From an uncultured Marvinbryantia sp. (GTDB lineage Bacteria; Bacillota; Clostridia; Lachnospirales; Lachnospiraceae), in assembly GCA_934408725.1 (NCBI GenBank), contig CAKRVB010000003.1:65788-129787 (forward strand): 64,000 bases of DNA, in the 5' to 3' direction. The first letter of the stretch is position 1; every line of letters begins with the position of its first letter. The translations under genes and the position numbers were made by a program. This document shows positions 16,940 to 27,208 of the stretch, piece by piece. A model generated the notes under the pieces. That model saw only the letters and a list, made by a program, of their open reading frames with translations, was not told the origin of the DNA and made no database searches.

Positions 16940-17926
16940 CTACTTCTGTTCCTCTTCGGATTCATATTTTTCGTCTGCAATCCGCATGATGCAGTCAGCC
17001 AGTGCCTGTGCATCTCCCATTGGGACAAAATATACCAGATCCGATTCTTCAAACAATTCATGATTCGCCCGTCCATCACCCAATATGATTTTTTTCTCCA
17101 TGGCACGGTAAATATAGGCCTTTCCTGGTATGGTACGGTGTGCTTTATCAATTGTTTTATTAAAATGTCCTGCCAGACATACATCTGCCATTGCAATATA
17201 GGTTGCAAGTTCTTCCTGCGAAAGCCATGAAATATACTCTATATTCTGACTCTGCGGTTTCTGATATTTATTTCCGACCTCACCAATCATATAAAAATGA
17301 AAGCGTTTTTCATTTTCAAGAAGACGGTAGGATTCCAGAACAACATCCACTCCCTGTAATGGCAAAACGCTTCCAAAATATAATACAATAAATTTACCTT
17401 TCAAATGCTCCGGCTTTTCCACTTCTCTTGGATAATAAATTGTTTTATCTGCCTCCAGATACAGAGTGGTCATTTTTTCCTTCTCCGCTCCAAATTCTTC
17501 CTCAAAGTATTTTCCATCTGCATTCGTATCTACAATGATCCGATCTGCATATTCTACGGTCTTCCGATCTATCCATCGCAGTAATTTTGCAGGAACTGAT
17601 TTTTCCGAAAATACTTTTCGGTCATTTACCAACGTATCATACATAGAAATAAAAAAATCAATCACTACCGTATTTTTCCGGAACTTCCGCTTCCAGAACG
17701 GCAATACAAGCTGTGGTGCAAAACCAATAAAAACTTCATCATAATCTGACGCTTTTACTGTCAACAGCTTACGATATACATAAAACAGTCGATTCAGATA
17801 TTTTCTGCTGGAAGATCCAATCACTGTAACTTCAGCTTTCTTTTCTTTTAACTGTCTGATCTCCTGCACATTACGTAAATAATCTACATTCTTGGTGGTA
17901 ATAAACAACGTCCTGTTATGATTCAT
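16940..17926 (-). CDS. Glycosyltransferase, GT4/GT-B fold
   Basis: The GT-B protein has about 328 residues. The C-terminal half has KFIVLYFGSVLPLQGVDVV, an EELATYIAMADVCLAG stretch and NHELFEESDLVYFV, as in GT4 enzymes, although the usual E(x7)E is weak. The start is set at the ATG at 17926 (MNHNRT), because GGGAGG lies 6 nt upstream; an ATG two codons earlier touches that ribosome binding site. It overlaps the upstream gene by 11 bp. Donor and acceptor are unknown. Confidence 0.75.
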   Translation of the reverse strand: MNHNRTLFITTKNVDYLRNVQEIRQLKEKKAEVTVIGSSSRKYLNRLFYVYRKLLTVKASDYDEVFIGFAPQLVLPFWKRKFRKNTVVIDFFISMYDTLVNDRKVFSEKSVPAKLLRWIDRKTVEYADRIIVDTNADGKYFEEEFGAEKEKMTTLYLEADKTIYYPREVEKPEHLKGKFIVLYFGSVLPLQGVDVVLESYRLLENEKRFHFYMIGEVGNKYQKPQSQNIEYISWLSQEELATYIAMADVCLAGHFNKTIDKAHRTIPGKAYIYRAMEKKIILGDGRANHELFEESDLVYFVPMGDAQALADCIMRIADEKYESEEEQK

Positions 17927-18878
17927 CTTCATCCTCCCGATGATCATAATCCAGCTTTCTGACATGATACTGAATATCTTCCAGAAGCTTACGGTTAGCT
18001 GCTATAATATCTCCCTGAAGCCCCACAATAATTGTCATTACACCAAGTATAATCATCATACTTGCCAGAATCAGAGACTGAATATGACCGGCTCCATTTC
18101 CAGAAAACAGGAAACACAGAAAACGGACTCCGATCCCCACTCCAACTAATCCCATGATACTGCCCAGGCTTGTAAAAAACATTAATGGACGATACATCAA
18201 AAATGCCCGGATAATCGTAAGCATAGACTTCTTCACATATCCCATCATACTGTTAAACAGTCTGGACGGTCTCAGTTCTCCATTTGTACGGATCGGTACT
18301 GAAGTAATTGCCATTCGGTTTCTTCCTGCCTGTACAATCGTCTCCAATGTATAGGTGTATTCATTTACAACATTCATTCTCAGTGCTGCTTCACGGCTAT
18401 ATGCCCGAAAACCACTCGGTGCATCTGGAATATCTGTCTTAGATGCCTTTCTGACTACCCAGCTTCCAAAATGCTGTAATTTTTTCTTCAATGGGGAAAA
18501 ATGCTCCGTCTGGTCAATTGGTCTCTCACCAATTACAATATCTGCCTCACCATTCAGGATCGGTCTCACCAGTTTCTCAATATCTGCTCCCACATACTGG
18601 TTGTCTGCATCTGTATTCACAATAATATCTGCGCCATTTCTCAGGCACGCATCCAGACCTGCCATAAATCCCTTGGCCAGTCCCTTATTCTGTTTAAAAC
18701 TGACAACATAATTTACACCCCAGTTTTTTGCGACTTCAACAGTGTTGTCCTTACTCCCATCATTAATAATGAGATATTCGATCTCATCTATACCATCTAT
18801 CTTCTTCGGTAAATCATTTAAAGCAATTTCCAAAGTCTCCGCTTCATTAAAGCAGGGAATCTGTATAATTAATTTCAT
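17916..18878 (-). CDS. GtrB/DPM1-like polyprenyl-phosphate glycosyltransferase
   Basis: The protein has 320 residues from the ATG at 18878, with AAGGAG upstream; an in-frame ATG at 18911 lacks this. It has IIQIPCFNEAETLEIAL, IINDGSKDNT, NTDADNQY (metal site) and SGFRAYSREAA, then two membrane segments near the C-terminus. This is the dolichyl-phosphate mannose synthase/GtrB family, which makes polyprenyl-phosphate sugars for transfer on the far side of the membrane. The GT-C-like protein at 10607 at the other end of the operon is a natural partner. It is the first gene behind a near-consensus promoter. Confidence 0.8.
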   Translation of the reverse strand: MKLIIQIPCFNEAETLEIALNDLPKKIDGIDEIEYLIINDGSKDNTVEVAKNWGVNYVVSFKQNKGLAKGFMAGLDACLRNGADIIVNTDADNQYVGADIEKLVRPILNGEADIVIGERPIDQTEHFSPLKKKLQHFGSWVVRKASKTDIPDAPSGFRAYSREAALRMNVVNEYTYTLETIVQAGRNRMAITSVPIRTNGELRPSRLFNSMMGYVKKSMLTIIRAFLMYRPLMFFTSLGSIMGLVGVGIGVRFLCFLFSGNGAGHIQSLILASMMIILGVMTIIVGLQGDIIAANRKLLEDIQYHVRKLDYDHREDEDES

Positions 18879-18927
18879 ATTCTTCTGTCTCCTTCCGACA
18901 TACTTCTTCATATATCGGTTTTTCTAT

Positions 18928-18956
18928 ATTCTATTACGAGACCTCAGCACTGTCAA
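18928..18956 (-). promoter_or_regulatory. Near-consensus promoter of the Wzx/GT operon
   Basis: On the minus strand, TTGACA (18951-18956), a 17-bp spacer and TAGAAT (18928-18933) lie in the 92-bp gap upstream of the gene at 17916-18878. Transcription would start near 18921 and could read through to 10607. Confidence 0.8.
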
Positions 18957-18970
18957 GCAACGCTGCTTTA

Positions 18971-20896
18971 TCAGATACATCGGTTCACAATAACAAGCTG
19001 CCAGAGACATTCTCCCATGAGAAGTAATATTCCTGACAATACAATCTTGTTATATGTCACTTCTTTCATATGCACTTCTATACGATTGTTCCAGAAAAAA
19101 TACCCAGCCGGGAGCAACAACGGAATAAAATATCTTGCCTGCACACCGCCTATACTGGACGCCCCCACCGGAGTAAAGAATAAATACATAGCTCCCCAGA
19201 CAGCAATTACACTCAGCACTACACTCAGACCAGTTATCCATTTTATTCTGCGCGTATTACTATGATTCCATTTTTCTGGTGCTACTAAAAAAATAAGCAA
19301 CAGCAGCGGAATTAGCAGCAGTGACCATTCATCTTTAATACATCCAAGATTTGCAAAATTCAAGAGCATTAAATTGGTCGGTAAATAATCATCCATTCCC
19401 TTTAATGCCAGGTTTCTGAAATTATCCATGGTAAGCATCTGTTGTATCATCATTCGTGTACTTTCAAACGGATGACTCAGCATAGATAACATCTGTGCAA
19501 TCACGCCGGTCTCTCCTCCCCGCACGTCCGCTCCATACATGACATTTCCATTTATTGCGGCATGAATTAATGGCACGAAGAAAATAGATAAGATCAGTAT
19601 TACAATGATTACCACCAGACTAACTAACAGTAGGGTTCTTTTTTTATCAGATCTTTTCTTAAAGATCAGTAAAAACAGTAAAAGTGGAAGATATACCGGC
19701 TTTATCAGACTGGTAAGTAAAATTAACATCACCGCCGTAGTAATTCTTATCCAATTATATTTCTGACTTTCTTTTTCCGCCTCATTCATCATAAGAACCA
19801 CTGCCAATGTCACCATTGCAACAATGATTCCATCATAAGTATACATGCTTGCCTGAAATACCGATGTAGGAAGCATCAGCACTGCTGCCGCCACCATTTT
19901 TCGTTTTCTGCAAAGCCAGATTGCCACACATCCTAACACCGCATACAAGAGCAGATTCCCCATCCTTCCCAGTAGAAAACTATTAGAAAAAGTCAGCCCC
20001 ATTGTCCTTCCTAATTTAAGCATAGCAGCCATCGTGACATATACAAACTGATCCCTCTTCCAAAAGGTATTCCAGTTTTCTTCACTTCCATTACTTATTT
20101 CCGACTGCTGATCCATATAGGCCTTCATAAGCCGCAGTTCTTCTGTCGTATTCACTTTCGGCAGTCCACCATCATACAACATTCTGGACGCTTCGTTCCA
20201 CTCTATATTTTTTCCATAAGACAGCGTATAGATATTTCGAAAGTGAACGGGTTCATCCCACGTTGTATATTTGGGTCCCGCACTCACATTAATCAACATG
20301 CCAAATCCCACTACATATATTACAAAAAACCAGTGAAGATTTTTTCGTATCCTTGTTTTGTATAGAAAAATGTATCCTGTTAATCCTGTTATAAGAGCAA
20401 CAAAAAAGCATCGATATCCATTTATGGCAGGGCCAGTCACCACCTGCAGTTGTGAGATTTGTACTTTTTCAAAATCTGGAAATGTAATTTTTACTGATTC
20501 CAGTTTTTCATTTATCGGCGACCATGCTTCCGAATAATATGGATATGCATTATCTTTCAGCTTCTTTGTTTCCGTTTTTTCAAAGTCATTTACATACTGA
20601 TATTCTACTGTATACTCCTGTTCTTCCTGAAACACTCCAAGTAAACGAAGTTTTCCCACATAATGCGGCTCAGAAAAATGAGACTCAACTACCAGTTTTC
20701 CTTTTTCTGTTTTTTGTTCCATCGGTACTTCTAAGCCATCATCCCGATACTTCCATGCGTTATAGTTACTGACTGTCTCTACAACAGTCACCATGCATAG
20801 CATTATAAATGGCAAAAGCACCCATTTTTTCCATTCCGCATTTTTTTTACTTTTTTTTCCCTGCTTCATTACTGCTCTGTTCCTTTGCTTTCTCAT
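18971..20896 (-). CDS. DUF2142-family polytopic membrane protein
   Basis: The protein has about 641 residues with a Lys/Arg-rich cytoplasmic start, one membrane segment, an extracytoplasmic domain of about 110 residues, then about ten more segments. TTWDEPVHF after a membrane helix is the DUF2142 hallmark; such membrane proteins are found in polysaccharide loci and resemble GT-C transferases in topology. The start is the ATG at 20896; a TTG at 20920 would overlap the ugd gene. The reaction is not known. It may be a transferase or polymerase acting on lipid-linked sugars outside the membrane. Confidence 0.7.
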   Translation of the reverse strand: MRKQRNRAVMKQGKKSKKNAEWKKWVLLPFIMLCMVTVVETVSNYNAWKYRDDGLEVPMEQKTEKGKLVVESHFSEPHYVGKLRLLGVFQEEQEYTVEYQYVNDFEKTETKKLKDNAYPYYSEAWSPINEKLESVKITFPDFEKVQISQLQVVTGPAINGYRCFFVALITGLTGYIFLYKTRIRKNLHWFFVIYVVGFGMLINVSAGPKYTTWDEPVHFRNIYTLSYGKNIEWNEASRMLYDGGLPKVNTTEELRLMKAYMDQQSEISNGSEENWNTFWKRDQFVYVTMAAMLKLGRTMGLTFSNSFLLGRMGNLLLYAVLGCVAIWLCRKRKMVAAAVLMLPTSVFQASMYTYDGIIVAMVTLAVVLMMNEAEKESQKYNWIRITTAVMLILLTSLIKPVYLPLLLFLLIFKKRSDKKRTLLLVSLVVIIVILILSIFFVPLIHAAINGNVMYGADVRGGETGVIAQMLSMLSHPFESTRMMIQQMLTMDNFRNLALKGMDDYLPTNLMLLNFANLGCIKDEWSLLLIPLLLLIFLVAPEKWNHSNTRRIKWITGLSVVLSVIAVWGAMYLFFTPVGASSIGGVQARYFIPLLLPAGYFFWNNRIEVHMKEVTYNKIVLSGILLLMGECLWQLVIVNRCI

Positions 20897-20906
20897 GCTG
20901 TCTTTC

Positions 20907-22145
20907 TTAATCTCTCTCAAAGATATCTCTTGTATAGACCTTTTCTTTCACATCATCCAGACTTTTATCATATCGATTTGCTATAATTGCCTGACTCTGC
21001 TTCTTAAATTCTGCCAGATTATTTATAATGCGGCTGCCAAAAAAAGTACTTCCATCTCTTAATGTCGGTTCATAGATAATTACCGTTGCGCCCTTCGCTT
21101 TCATTCGTTTCATAACACCCTGAATAGATGATTGTCTGAAATTATCAGAATGGCTTTTCATTGTCAACCGATATACACCAATCACTACCTCTCTCTCTTT
21201 TGATGCATCATAAATGCTTTCTTCACCGTAACCATAATACCCCGCCATTTGCAGCACTCTGTCCGCAATAAAATCTTTTCTGGTACGATTACTTTCAACA
21301 ATTGCTTCTATAAGATTTTCCGGGACATCCTGATAATTGGCCAAAAGCTGTTTCGTATCTTTCGGCAGACAATATCCACCATATCCAAAGGATGGATTAT
21401 TATACTGTGATCCGATTCGCGGATCCAGACATACTCCTTCTATAATCTGTCTGGTATTCAGTCCTTTCATTTCTGCATAGGTATCCAGTTCATTAAAATA
21501 AGATACACGCAATGCCAGATACGTATTTGCAAATAACTTTACCGCCTCTGCTTCTGTAAATCCCATAACCAGCGTATCAATATTCTCCTTTACTGCGCCT
21601 TCCTGCAAAAGACCGGCAAAGGTATTGGCCGCTTTTAGTAACCGCGCATTTTGCACATCTGTTCCAACAATAATACGAGACGGATATAGATTATCATACA
21701 AAGCTTTTGATTCCCTTAAAAATTCCGGGCTGAAAATAATATTATCACAATGATATTTTTCACGGATTGACGCAGTAAAACCTACCGGTATTGTCGATTT
21801 GATCACCATTATTGCATCTGGATTACACTGAATCACTAATTTAATAACAGCTTCCACTGCAGATGTATCGAAAAAGTTCTTATTGCTGTCGTAATTCGTA
21901 GGTGTAGCAATCACTACATAATCTGCTGCTCTGTACGCAGCCTCAGCATCCAGAGTTGCTGTCAGATTTAATTCTTTTTCTGACAGATACTTTTCAATAT
22001 ATTCATCCTGAATAGGTGACTGACGTCTGTTAATCAACTCCACCTTTTCTGGAACAATATCTACTGCCATTACATCGTGATGCTGGGACAAAAGTATCGC
22101 TATGGACAATCCGACATAGCCTGTTCCTGCTACTGCTATTCTCAT
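20907..22145 (-). CDS. ugd: UDP-glucose 6-dehydrogenase
   Basis: This 412-residue protein has the Rossmann motif GTGYVGLS at the N-terminus, [16 protein letters not shown], and the active-site cysteine in [14 protein letters not shown]. It oxidises UDP-glucose to UDP-glucuronate with two NAD+. Length and motifs match the short bacterial Ugd form. It lies within the operon between membrane glycosylation genes and presumably supplies glucuronic acid to the glycan. UDP-N-acetylmannosamine dehydrogenase is a relative, but the motifs fit Ugd better. Confidence 0.9.
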   Translation of the reverse strand: MRIAVAGTGYVGLSIAILLSQHHDVMAVDIVPEKVELINRRQSPIQDEYIEKYLSEKELNLTATLDAEAAYRAADYVVIATPTNYDSNKNFFDTSAVEAVIKLVIQCNPDAIMVIKSTIPVGFTASIREKYHCDNIIFSPEFLRESKALYDNLYPSRIIVGTDVQNARLLKAANTFAGLLQEGAVKENIDTLVMGFTEAEAVKLFANTYLALRVSYFNELDTYAEMKGLNTRQIIEGVCLDPRIGSQYNNPSFGYGGYCLPKDTKQLLANYQDVPENLIEAIVESNRTRKDFIADRVLQMAGYYGYGEESIYDASKEREVVIGVYRLTMKSHSDNFRQSSIQGVMKRMKAKGATVIIYEPTLRDGSTFFGSRIINNLAEFKKQSQAIIANRYDKSLDDVKEKVYTRDIFERD

Positions 22146-22204
22146 ATTCCTTATTTTCCTTTCATCTTATTGGCACACTCCTGCGTAGTCACCTCTCAGA
22201 CATT

Positions 22205-23596
22205 TTATTTCATGAAAACCGGTATTTCTGTTGACACGAACGTACTACTCCATACAGCACAACATATTCCCAACCCAATTATAAATGTCAGGCCAAATAT
22301 CATCCAGTATTCTTTCATCCATTTTACGATCTGTTTCCAATCCGCCCATGCAATCATGATATACATCATCAAAAACACCGGTATGAAAAATCGTGATTCC
22401 ACAGCGCCAAAAGAAATAAAAAAGCATGTTATCAACGTTGCCATCCATGTCAGCTTTATCATGGTATGTTTCTTAATTTTCAGATCATAAATCCCTATAA
22501 CAGATGCCAGATATAATACCATATAATTCAGTATAATGTAAATCTGTCTGCCCTGAAATGTATCAATGTAAACCTGTCCATAAGACAGACAAAGCCCATT
22601 AATCAGATGTTTAAACCATATTCCAAACATATCCAGCGGATACGACAGCCATAGACGTATATAATCTCCATAACTGGAGATTTCTCCAAACTGTTCTAAT
22701 ATTTGTTTTCCTGCTGCATCTGCATAATACATGGCATTAGACGGAAATATCTCCAGTGATCCAACCCAGGTATCATAATGCTGCATCTCCACGCCCCACT
22801 GCAGCTGCTTCAGGAACAATCCACCTTTATATCCAACAGATGTGAATACTTTGGGACTAAATGTTCCCAGATAATAATGATTGATCCGCATCTGTGGAAC
22901 AGCTGCCAAAAAGAGCCCTGCCAGCAGACCAATCAGGATGCTTCCTGTCTCTATCCCGGTAATACGCTCTTTTTTCTGATTCTGAAATAATAAAATGAAA
23001 AAAATAGCTGCAGCGGCAAATAAATAAATCGTTCTTGTATTATAAGCCAGATACAAACATGCTCCTGCTCCAAAGCTAAGCAATTCCTTTTTCCATGCAC
23101 AATTCTGTATACGAAATGCCTTTTCGAGCAGAAAGCCTCCTGCAAGGCAAAAATATACCGCCCACAAATCAGACAATGCCCAGCAAATCAAATCTTTCCA
23201 CCATATGAAGAATAATATCACTACAATCAGGTAACGCAAATCATATTTTACTTTGTATTCCTTCGAAACAAAAAATGGGAATAAAAATGCGCTTGCCAAT
23301 ACCAGACATATCGACTGTAAAATCAATATCGAGCCATTTTGCCCAATATGGAAGAAGCTTCCTATGGTTTTCGCCAGGAAATATACCAGGGGCAGCGCAT
23401 ATCCCCTGATACTTTCCGGAAAATTCAGAAAACTAAAATGACCATCCGCTGTAAATGAATCTGCCAGTTCTATATAATAATGTGCATCAAATGCATAATT
23501 TACATTGGAGTAGAAAAAATGTCCATAAATTATAAGCAAAATACTTGCTGATACCATTGAGCCATAAAACCATGCAATTTCTTTTTTAGTCTTCAA
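22205..23596 (-). CDS. Polytopic membrane protein, GT-C-like
   Basis: The protein has about 463 residues and about 11 hydrophobic segments. After the first segment it reads NYAFDAHYYIELADSF, which resembles the loop of mannosyl/arabinosyl GT-C enzymes. The start is a TTG at 23596, with GGGGAG 8 nt upstream; no ATG fits better. It overlaps the YfhO-like gene by 11 bp. Precise function is unknown; a polyprenyl-phosphate-sugar transferase or polymerase is plausible from context. Confidence 0.6.
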   Translation of the reverse strand: MKTKKEIAWFYGSMVSASILLIIYGHFFYSNVNYAFDAHYYIELADSFTADGHFSFLNFPESIRGYALPLVYFLAKTIGSFFHIGQNGSILILQSICLVLASAFLFPFFVSKEYKVKYDLRYLIVVILFFIWWKDLICWALSDLWAVYFCLAGGFLLEKAFRIQNCAWKKELLSFGAGACLYLAYNTRTIYLFAAAAIFFILLFQNQKKERITGIETGSILIGLLAGLFLAAVPQMRINHYYLGTFSPKVFTSVGYKGGLFLKQLQWGVEMQHYDTWVGSLEIFPSNAMYYADAAGKQILEQFGEISSYGDYIRLWLSYPLDMFGIWFKHLINGLCLSYGQVYIDTFQGRQIYIILNYMVLYLASVIGIYDLKIKKHTMIKLTWMATLITCFFISFGAVESRFFIPVFLMMYIMIAWADWKQIVKWMKEYWMIFGLTFIIGLGICCAVWSSTFVSTEIPVFMK

Positions 23597-26114
23597 TACT
23601 CATTCTCCCCATACATTTCTTTTTTCTGTACAACAGAAGCATTACTACAACCAGTAAATCATAGCAAGCCGTAATTGCCGCTCCCGCAAACCATTCCATC
23701 GGTCTGAACTTCATCAGAATGGTATGCTGGCCTTCTGACACATGCACTCCCATAAAACAGTTATTTACAAGGCTAATCTCTTCCTCTTCTCCATCCACAT
23801 AAGCCTTCCATCCCTTATGTTTTGACTGCAATACCGTTACATACCCTTCCGTCGGTGCTTCTACTGTCATCTGAATACTGTTAAATCCAAACCAGGACAC
23901 ATCCACAATGCCATCCGATGTCATTCTTTCTGTTTCTACCAACCTAATGTCTGTTGGTAGCTCTGCTTGTGTTGTTACTTGTATCTGCTGATATTCCTTC
24001 TCCACCGATGGGAAGTATACCTCAGCATAACATCCATTTTCCTGCTCTGTCAGATGATACTCTCCGCTTATCGTCTGCTGTGCACCGTCACTGTCTGTAA
24101 AGGTTAGTTCCATTGGGATCATATCTGTACTCATGGTACTCCAGTATATCCGAACTCTGCCAGTCTTATTTTTACCGGCACTCATCGTTCCATCGATAGC
24201 AAATCCCTGTTCCGTTGATGCCAGACTCAATGCATTTTCTTCGGTCACTGGTGCATTCAGCATCTGATATGAAGTAACACTTTCTTCCAGCTCCTGCTCC
24301 ACATAGATCTGTTCCGGTGTGTTATCTGCTCTGTTTACCCACTCTTCATAAGACATATCTTCTGGTGTGACCACATGATTGGTAAAATATACTTCCGGAT
24401 TTTGTTCTATAATATTTCTGAAATAAGTTGCTCCAAACTCTGCTGTTGCCGATAGAAGTAAAGAACAATATCCCGCTTCATCAAAAGTCTGATGAAATAC
24501 AATATTTTTGCTATTCAAGCCACTGGTACTTCTGCTGTGCCCAGCAAAGTTCTCGCCATGCTGTCGCTTATTATATTTCGTAAATTCTTTATCAATAGCA
24601 TCCTTTGTTTCCTGATTGCGGCTATACTCGCCCTGCTGATATCTGGCAATGGTAATTGGTGTTTCCCAATAAGACCAGGAAAAAACTTCCACCGCTACCA
24701 GTCCTATTACAAGACCTTTCCGCCAGATCTTTGCAATCTGTTTCTTATAAATTGCATAAAATAGTATAAAATACCCAATCAATATCACACCAAGTCGTAA
24801 TGCTGATTCAGAGAATGCCTTGATCACTTTCGTATCCTGCATTGCATCTGCGTTATGAATACTGGTAATGATTGCTGTGATTCCTCCGGCAGCTAAAATA
24901 AGCGCAGCCAGAACTGCTAAAAACTGCAATACCTTTCTGGATATTTCCCCTGATTCCAAAATTTCCTGTAATACCGGGGCTAACGTTAGTAATACAAATA
25001 CTGCTATAAATGCCCGATTCAAGGTTGGGAATCGAAAACTGGCATACATTGGACAGAACCGGTATAATAATGCATGTAAAAAAGATTTTTCACCCATACA
25101 CAATAAAAGTGCTGTCGCTGCCAGACACAGATACAGCTTTTTATTTTGCTGCTTCTTTACCAAAATCATCGGAATCAGCAAAATCGTCACCAGACCGACA
25201 TAATAATTTATCATACTTAGTTCATTACCTGTGATAAATCTGGTCATCTGTGGAAAAAGCACAGACAAAAATGTAGCCGGTGAATATCCATTCGGTATCT
25301 GTCCCAGACCATTTCCTCTGGTAATCAATCCCATATTGCATAAAAATGGCAGAAGAATCATTGCACCGGCACAGACCGTTCCAATACATACCACGAGGTA
25401 TTTTCCGGCACAGGCCAAAACATTTTTTATGAATGTGATATCTTTTCTGTATCCAAAGTAAAGTGTATACGGAATCAGGAAAAGAAATAAGTCAAAAAAC
25501 ATCTCCGGGTATCCACCCAACAGCAGCTGTGCTGCACAAAGTCCGGCTCCCAAAGCATACACAATATGCTTTTTTTCCAGATAGCTTCTCATCAACAGAA
25601 AAACATACGGGATCCATGCCGCAGATATGATAATCATAATATGCTGTGCATTAGACAGAAAAATACCACTGCCACAATATAACAGGCCTGCCAGGAAACT
25701 GGCCCAATACCCTTCCTCAGACAATGTATGTTCTTTTTTTAATTCCTGTCCTGCCAAAAGATACATTCCAAATCCACCAATTGCAATATGAAGTGCATAA
25801 GATACCGCCACTGTCACCGGTGTATAACCAATCCATGCAAGAATTAATGTTATCACATACCATACCGGAGTTCCCAGAACAGAATAATTCGGTGTTCCAT
25901 AACGCATCAGTGGATTCCATAATGGCAGTGTATGATTCGCCAGTGCCTCTGACATCAACACCTGCGATGGATATTCCGCATCCCAGATATCCCATTTCAT
26001 TAGATTCTCACCTATTAGCAATGACCAGTTCATCACAAAACTAACTGCTAAAAATACGATGAACACCCCTATATGAAGCCATATGGTCTTATTTTCTCTT
26101 TTTCTTCTGTTCAT
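23586..26114 (-). CDS. YfhO-family membrane protein (GT-C-like glycosyltransferase)
   Basis: This 842-residue protein has an N-terminal half of about 13 membrane segments, with MKWDIWDAEYPSQV in the first outer loop, and a large C-terminal extracytoplasmic domain. The C-terminus has HKGWKAYVDG and VSEGQHTILMKFRP, typical of YfhO, before a last membrane helix. YfhO in Bacillus and Listeria is the GT-C enzyme that puts sugars from undecaprenyl phosphate onto lipoteichoic acid. GtrA lies just upstream and GtrB nearby, so this is the likely transfer enzyme of a three-part system. The start ATG at 26114 has AAGGAAAAG upstream. Confidence 0.8.
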   Translation of the reverse strand: MNRRKRENKTIWLHIGVFIVFLAVSFVMNWSLLIGENLMKWDIWDAEYPSQVLMSEALANHTLPLWNPLMRYGTPNYSVLGTPVWYVITLILAWIGYTPVTVAVSYALHIAIGGFGMYLLAGQELKKEHTLSEEGYWASFLAGLLYCGSGIFLSNAQHIMIIISAAWIPYVFLLMRSYLEKKHIVYALGAGLCAAQLLLGGYPEMFFDLFLFLIPYTLYFGYRKDITFIKNVLACAGKYLVVCIGTVCAGAMILLPFLCNMGLITRGNGLGQIPNGYSPATFLSVLFPQMTRFITGNELSMINYYVGLVTILLIPMILVKKQQNKKLYLCLAATALLLCMGEKSFLHALLYRFCPMYASFRFPTLNRAFIAVFVLLTLAPVLQEILESGEISRKVLQFLAVLAALILAAGGITAIITSIHNADAMQDTKVIKAFSESALRLGVILIGYFILFYAIYKKQIAKIWRKGLVIGLVAVEVFSWSYWETPITIARYQQGEYSRNQETKDAIDKEFTKYNKRQHGENFAGHSRSTSGLNSKNIVFHQTFDEAGYCSLLLSATAEFGATYFRNIIEQNPEVYFTNHVVTPEDMSYEEWVNRADNTPEQIYVEQELEESVTSYQMLNAPVTEENALSLASTEQGFAIDGTMSAGKNKTGRVRIYWSTMSTDMIPMELTFTDSDGAQQTISGEYHLTEQENGCYAEVYFPSVEKEYQQIQVTTQAELPTDIRLVETERMTSDGIVDVSWFGFNSIQMTVEAPTEGYVTVLQSKHKGWKAYVDGEEEEISLVNNCFMGVHVSEGQHTILMKFRPMEWFAGAAITACYDLLVVVMLLLYRKKKCMGRMSIED

Positions 26115-26128
26115 AATTGCTTTTCCTT

Positions 26129-26653
26129 CTACCTTTTCTTAAAAGCCCAAAACTTGTTCATTAAAAAGTTAATCGGTACATTGATCACAATGTTAAAAAT
26201 CGGTGCAATCACTTTGGATATTCCCAGCAATTCTACCCATAACATAGACAATACCGTATTCAAAAATAATCCTGTGAATGCATAAGACACATAGGTTTTC
26301 CACAATGCCTGCAGCCACGGGACCTGTCCCTGATTCGCATCAAACACATACTTTCGATTCCAGTAAAAAGACCACAATACACTGAGCAAGAATCCCAGAA
26401 TCTGCGCAAGAAGATAGTCTGTCGTCTCAAACAGACTGTTTTTCTGCAATACTAAAAGGCTCACAATGTAGATCACATACGAAATCACCGTATTACTTAC
26501 TCCGATGATTCCAAACTTTACAAACTGCAGAAAGCTCTCCCAGTTCTTTTCCAGTATCGTTATATGTAACACTTTCACCACCATTACATACATTATTTTT
26601 TCGATCACGTTCCATGCTTTTTTTATCATACTTCTACCATTTTCTTTAAACAT
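26129..26653 (-). CDS. GtrA-family membrane protein
   Basis: The protein has up to 174 residues with four membrane segments and the GtrA opening FVKFGIIGVSNTVISYVIY, plus FYWNRKYVF in the second half. GtrA proteins are thought to flip polyprenyl-phosphate sugars made by GtrB. The start is either the ATG at 26653, which overlaps the GNAT gene by 8 bp, or the ATG at 26629; neither has a strong ribosome binding site. It sits between a YfhO-like gene and sugar-synthesis genes. Confidence 0.85.
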   Translation of the reverse strand: MFKENGRSMIKKAWNVIEKIMYVMVVKVLHITILEKNWESFLQFVKFGIIGVSNTVISYVIYIVSLLVLQKNSLFETTDYLLAQILGFLLSVLWSFYWNRKYVFDANQGQVPWLQALWKTYVSYAFTGLFLNTVLSMLWVELLGISKVIAPIFNIVINVPINFLMNKFWAFKKR

Positions 26654-27206
26654 CCATTTTTATTTCATCCAGATAGTCGTTTATCTGTGCCAGTCTGGAC
26701 AGAGTCATCTCAATCTCATCTTCCACACCGCCTGCCGGAGCTGGATGAGATCCGCATACCTGAAATCCTATCTTCAGATAACTCTTATATGCTGCCAGGT
26801 TTTCCTGATGAACGGACGCATAGATTCTCTTTAATCCCAGCTTCTGAAATCCTATCTTCATGGCAAGCACAAAGCTTTTTCCGCCAATTCCCATTCCCCT
26901 CGCATTCAAATCCCCGATCTGCAGCCGGCCAATTTCTGCTTCTTCACCATGGAAATTATATAAAGCCAGGCTGCCAACCATATGGTTTACATTTTCCGTT
27001 TCTTCAACAGCAAAAGTCAGGACATCCGGATCCTTCAGATAGCTTTCATACCAGCTTTCCTGCATCTCTTTCGTGATATGTCCAATATTTCTTAAAAATC
27101 TGGTCTGGTCTGTATCATTTCTCCATACCCTCAGCATCTCAATGTCATCTTTTTTCAATGATCGTATTTTTATATTCTGATACTCTGCACAATAATGATG
27201 TTCCAA
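26646..27206 (-). CDS. GNAT-family acetyltransferase
   Basis: This 186-residue RimL-like GNAT protein has IKIRSLKKDDIEMLRVWRN at the start and the acetyl-CoA site ARGMGIGGKSFVLA near residue 105. A TTG at 27206 with AAGGAAG 7 nt upstream is the start. It follows the sugar aminotransferase gene and overlaps GtrA, so it probably N-acylates the new amino sugar. The known FdtC and QdtC acetyltransferases are hexapeptide-repeat proteins, so a GNAT here would be a different solution, as in WecD for Fuc4NAc. Confidence 0.75.
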   Translation of the reverse strand: MEHHYCAEYQNIKIRSLKKDDIEMLRVWRNDTDQTRFLRNIGHITKEMQESWYESYLKDPDVLTFAVEETENVNHMVGSLALYNFHGEEAEIGRLQIGDLNARGMGIGGKSFVLAMKIGFQKLGLKRIYASVHQENLAAYKSYLKIGFQVCGSHPAPAGGVEDEIEMTLSRLAQINDYLDEIKMDV

Positions 27207-27208
27207 CT

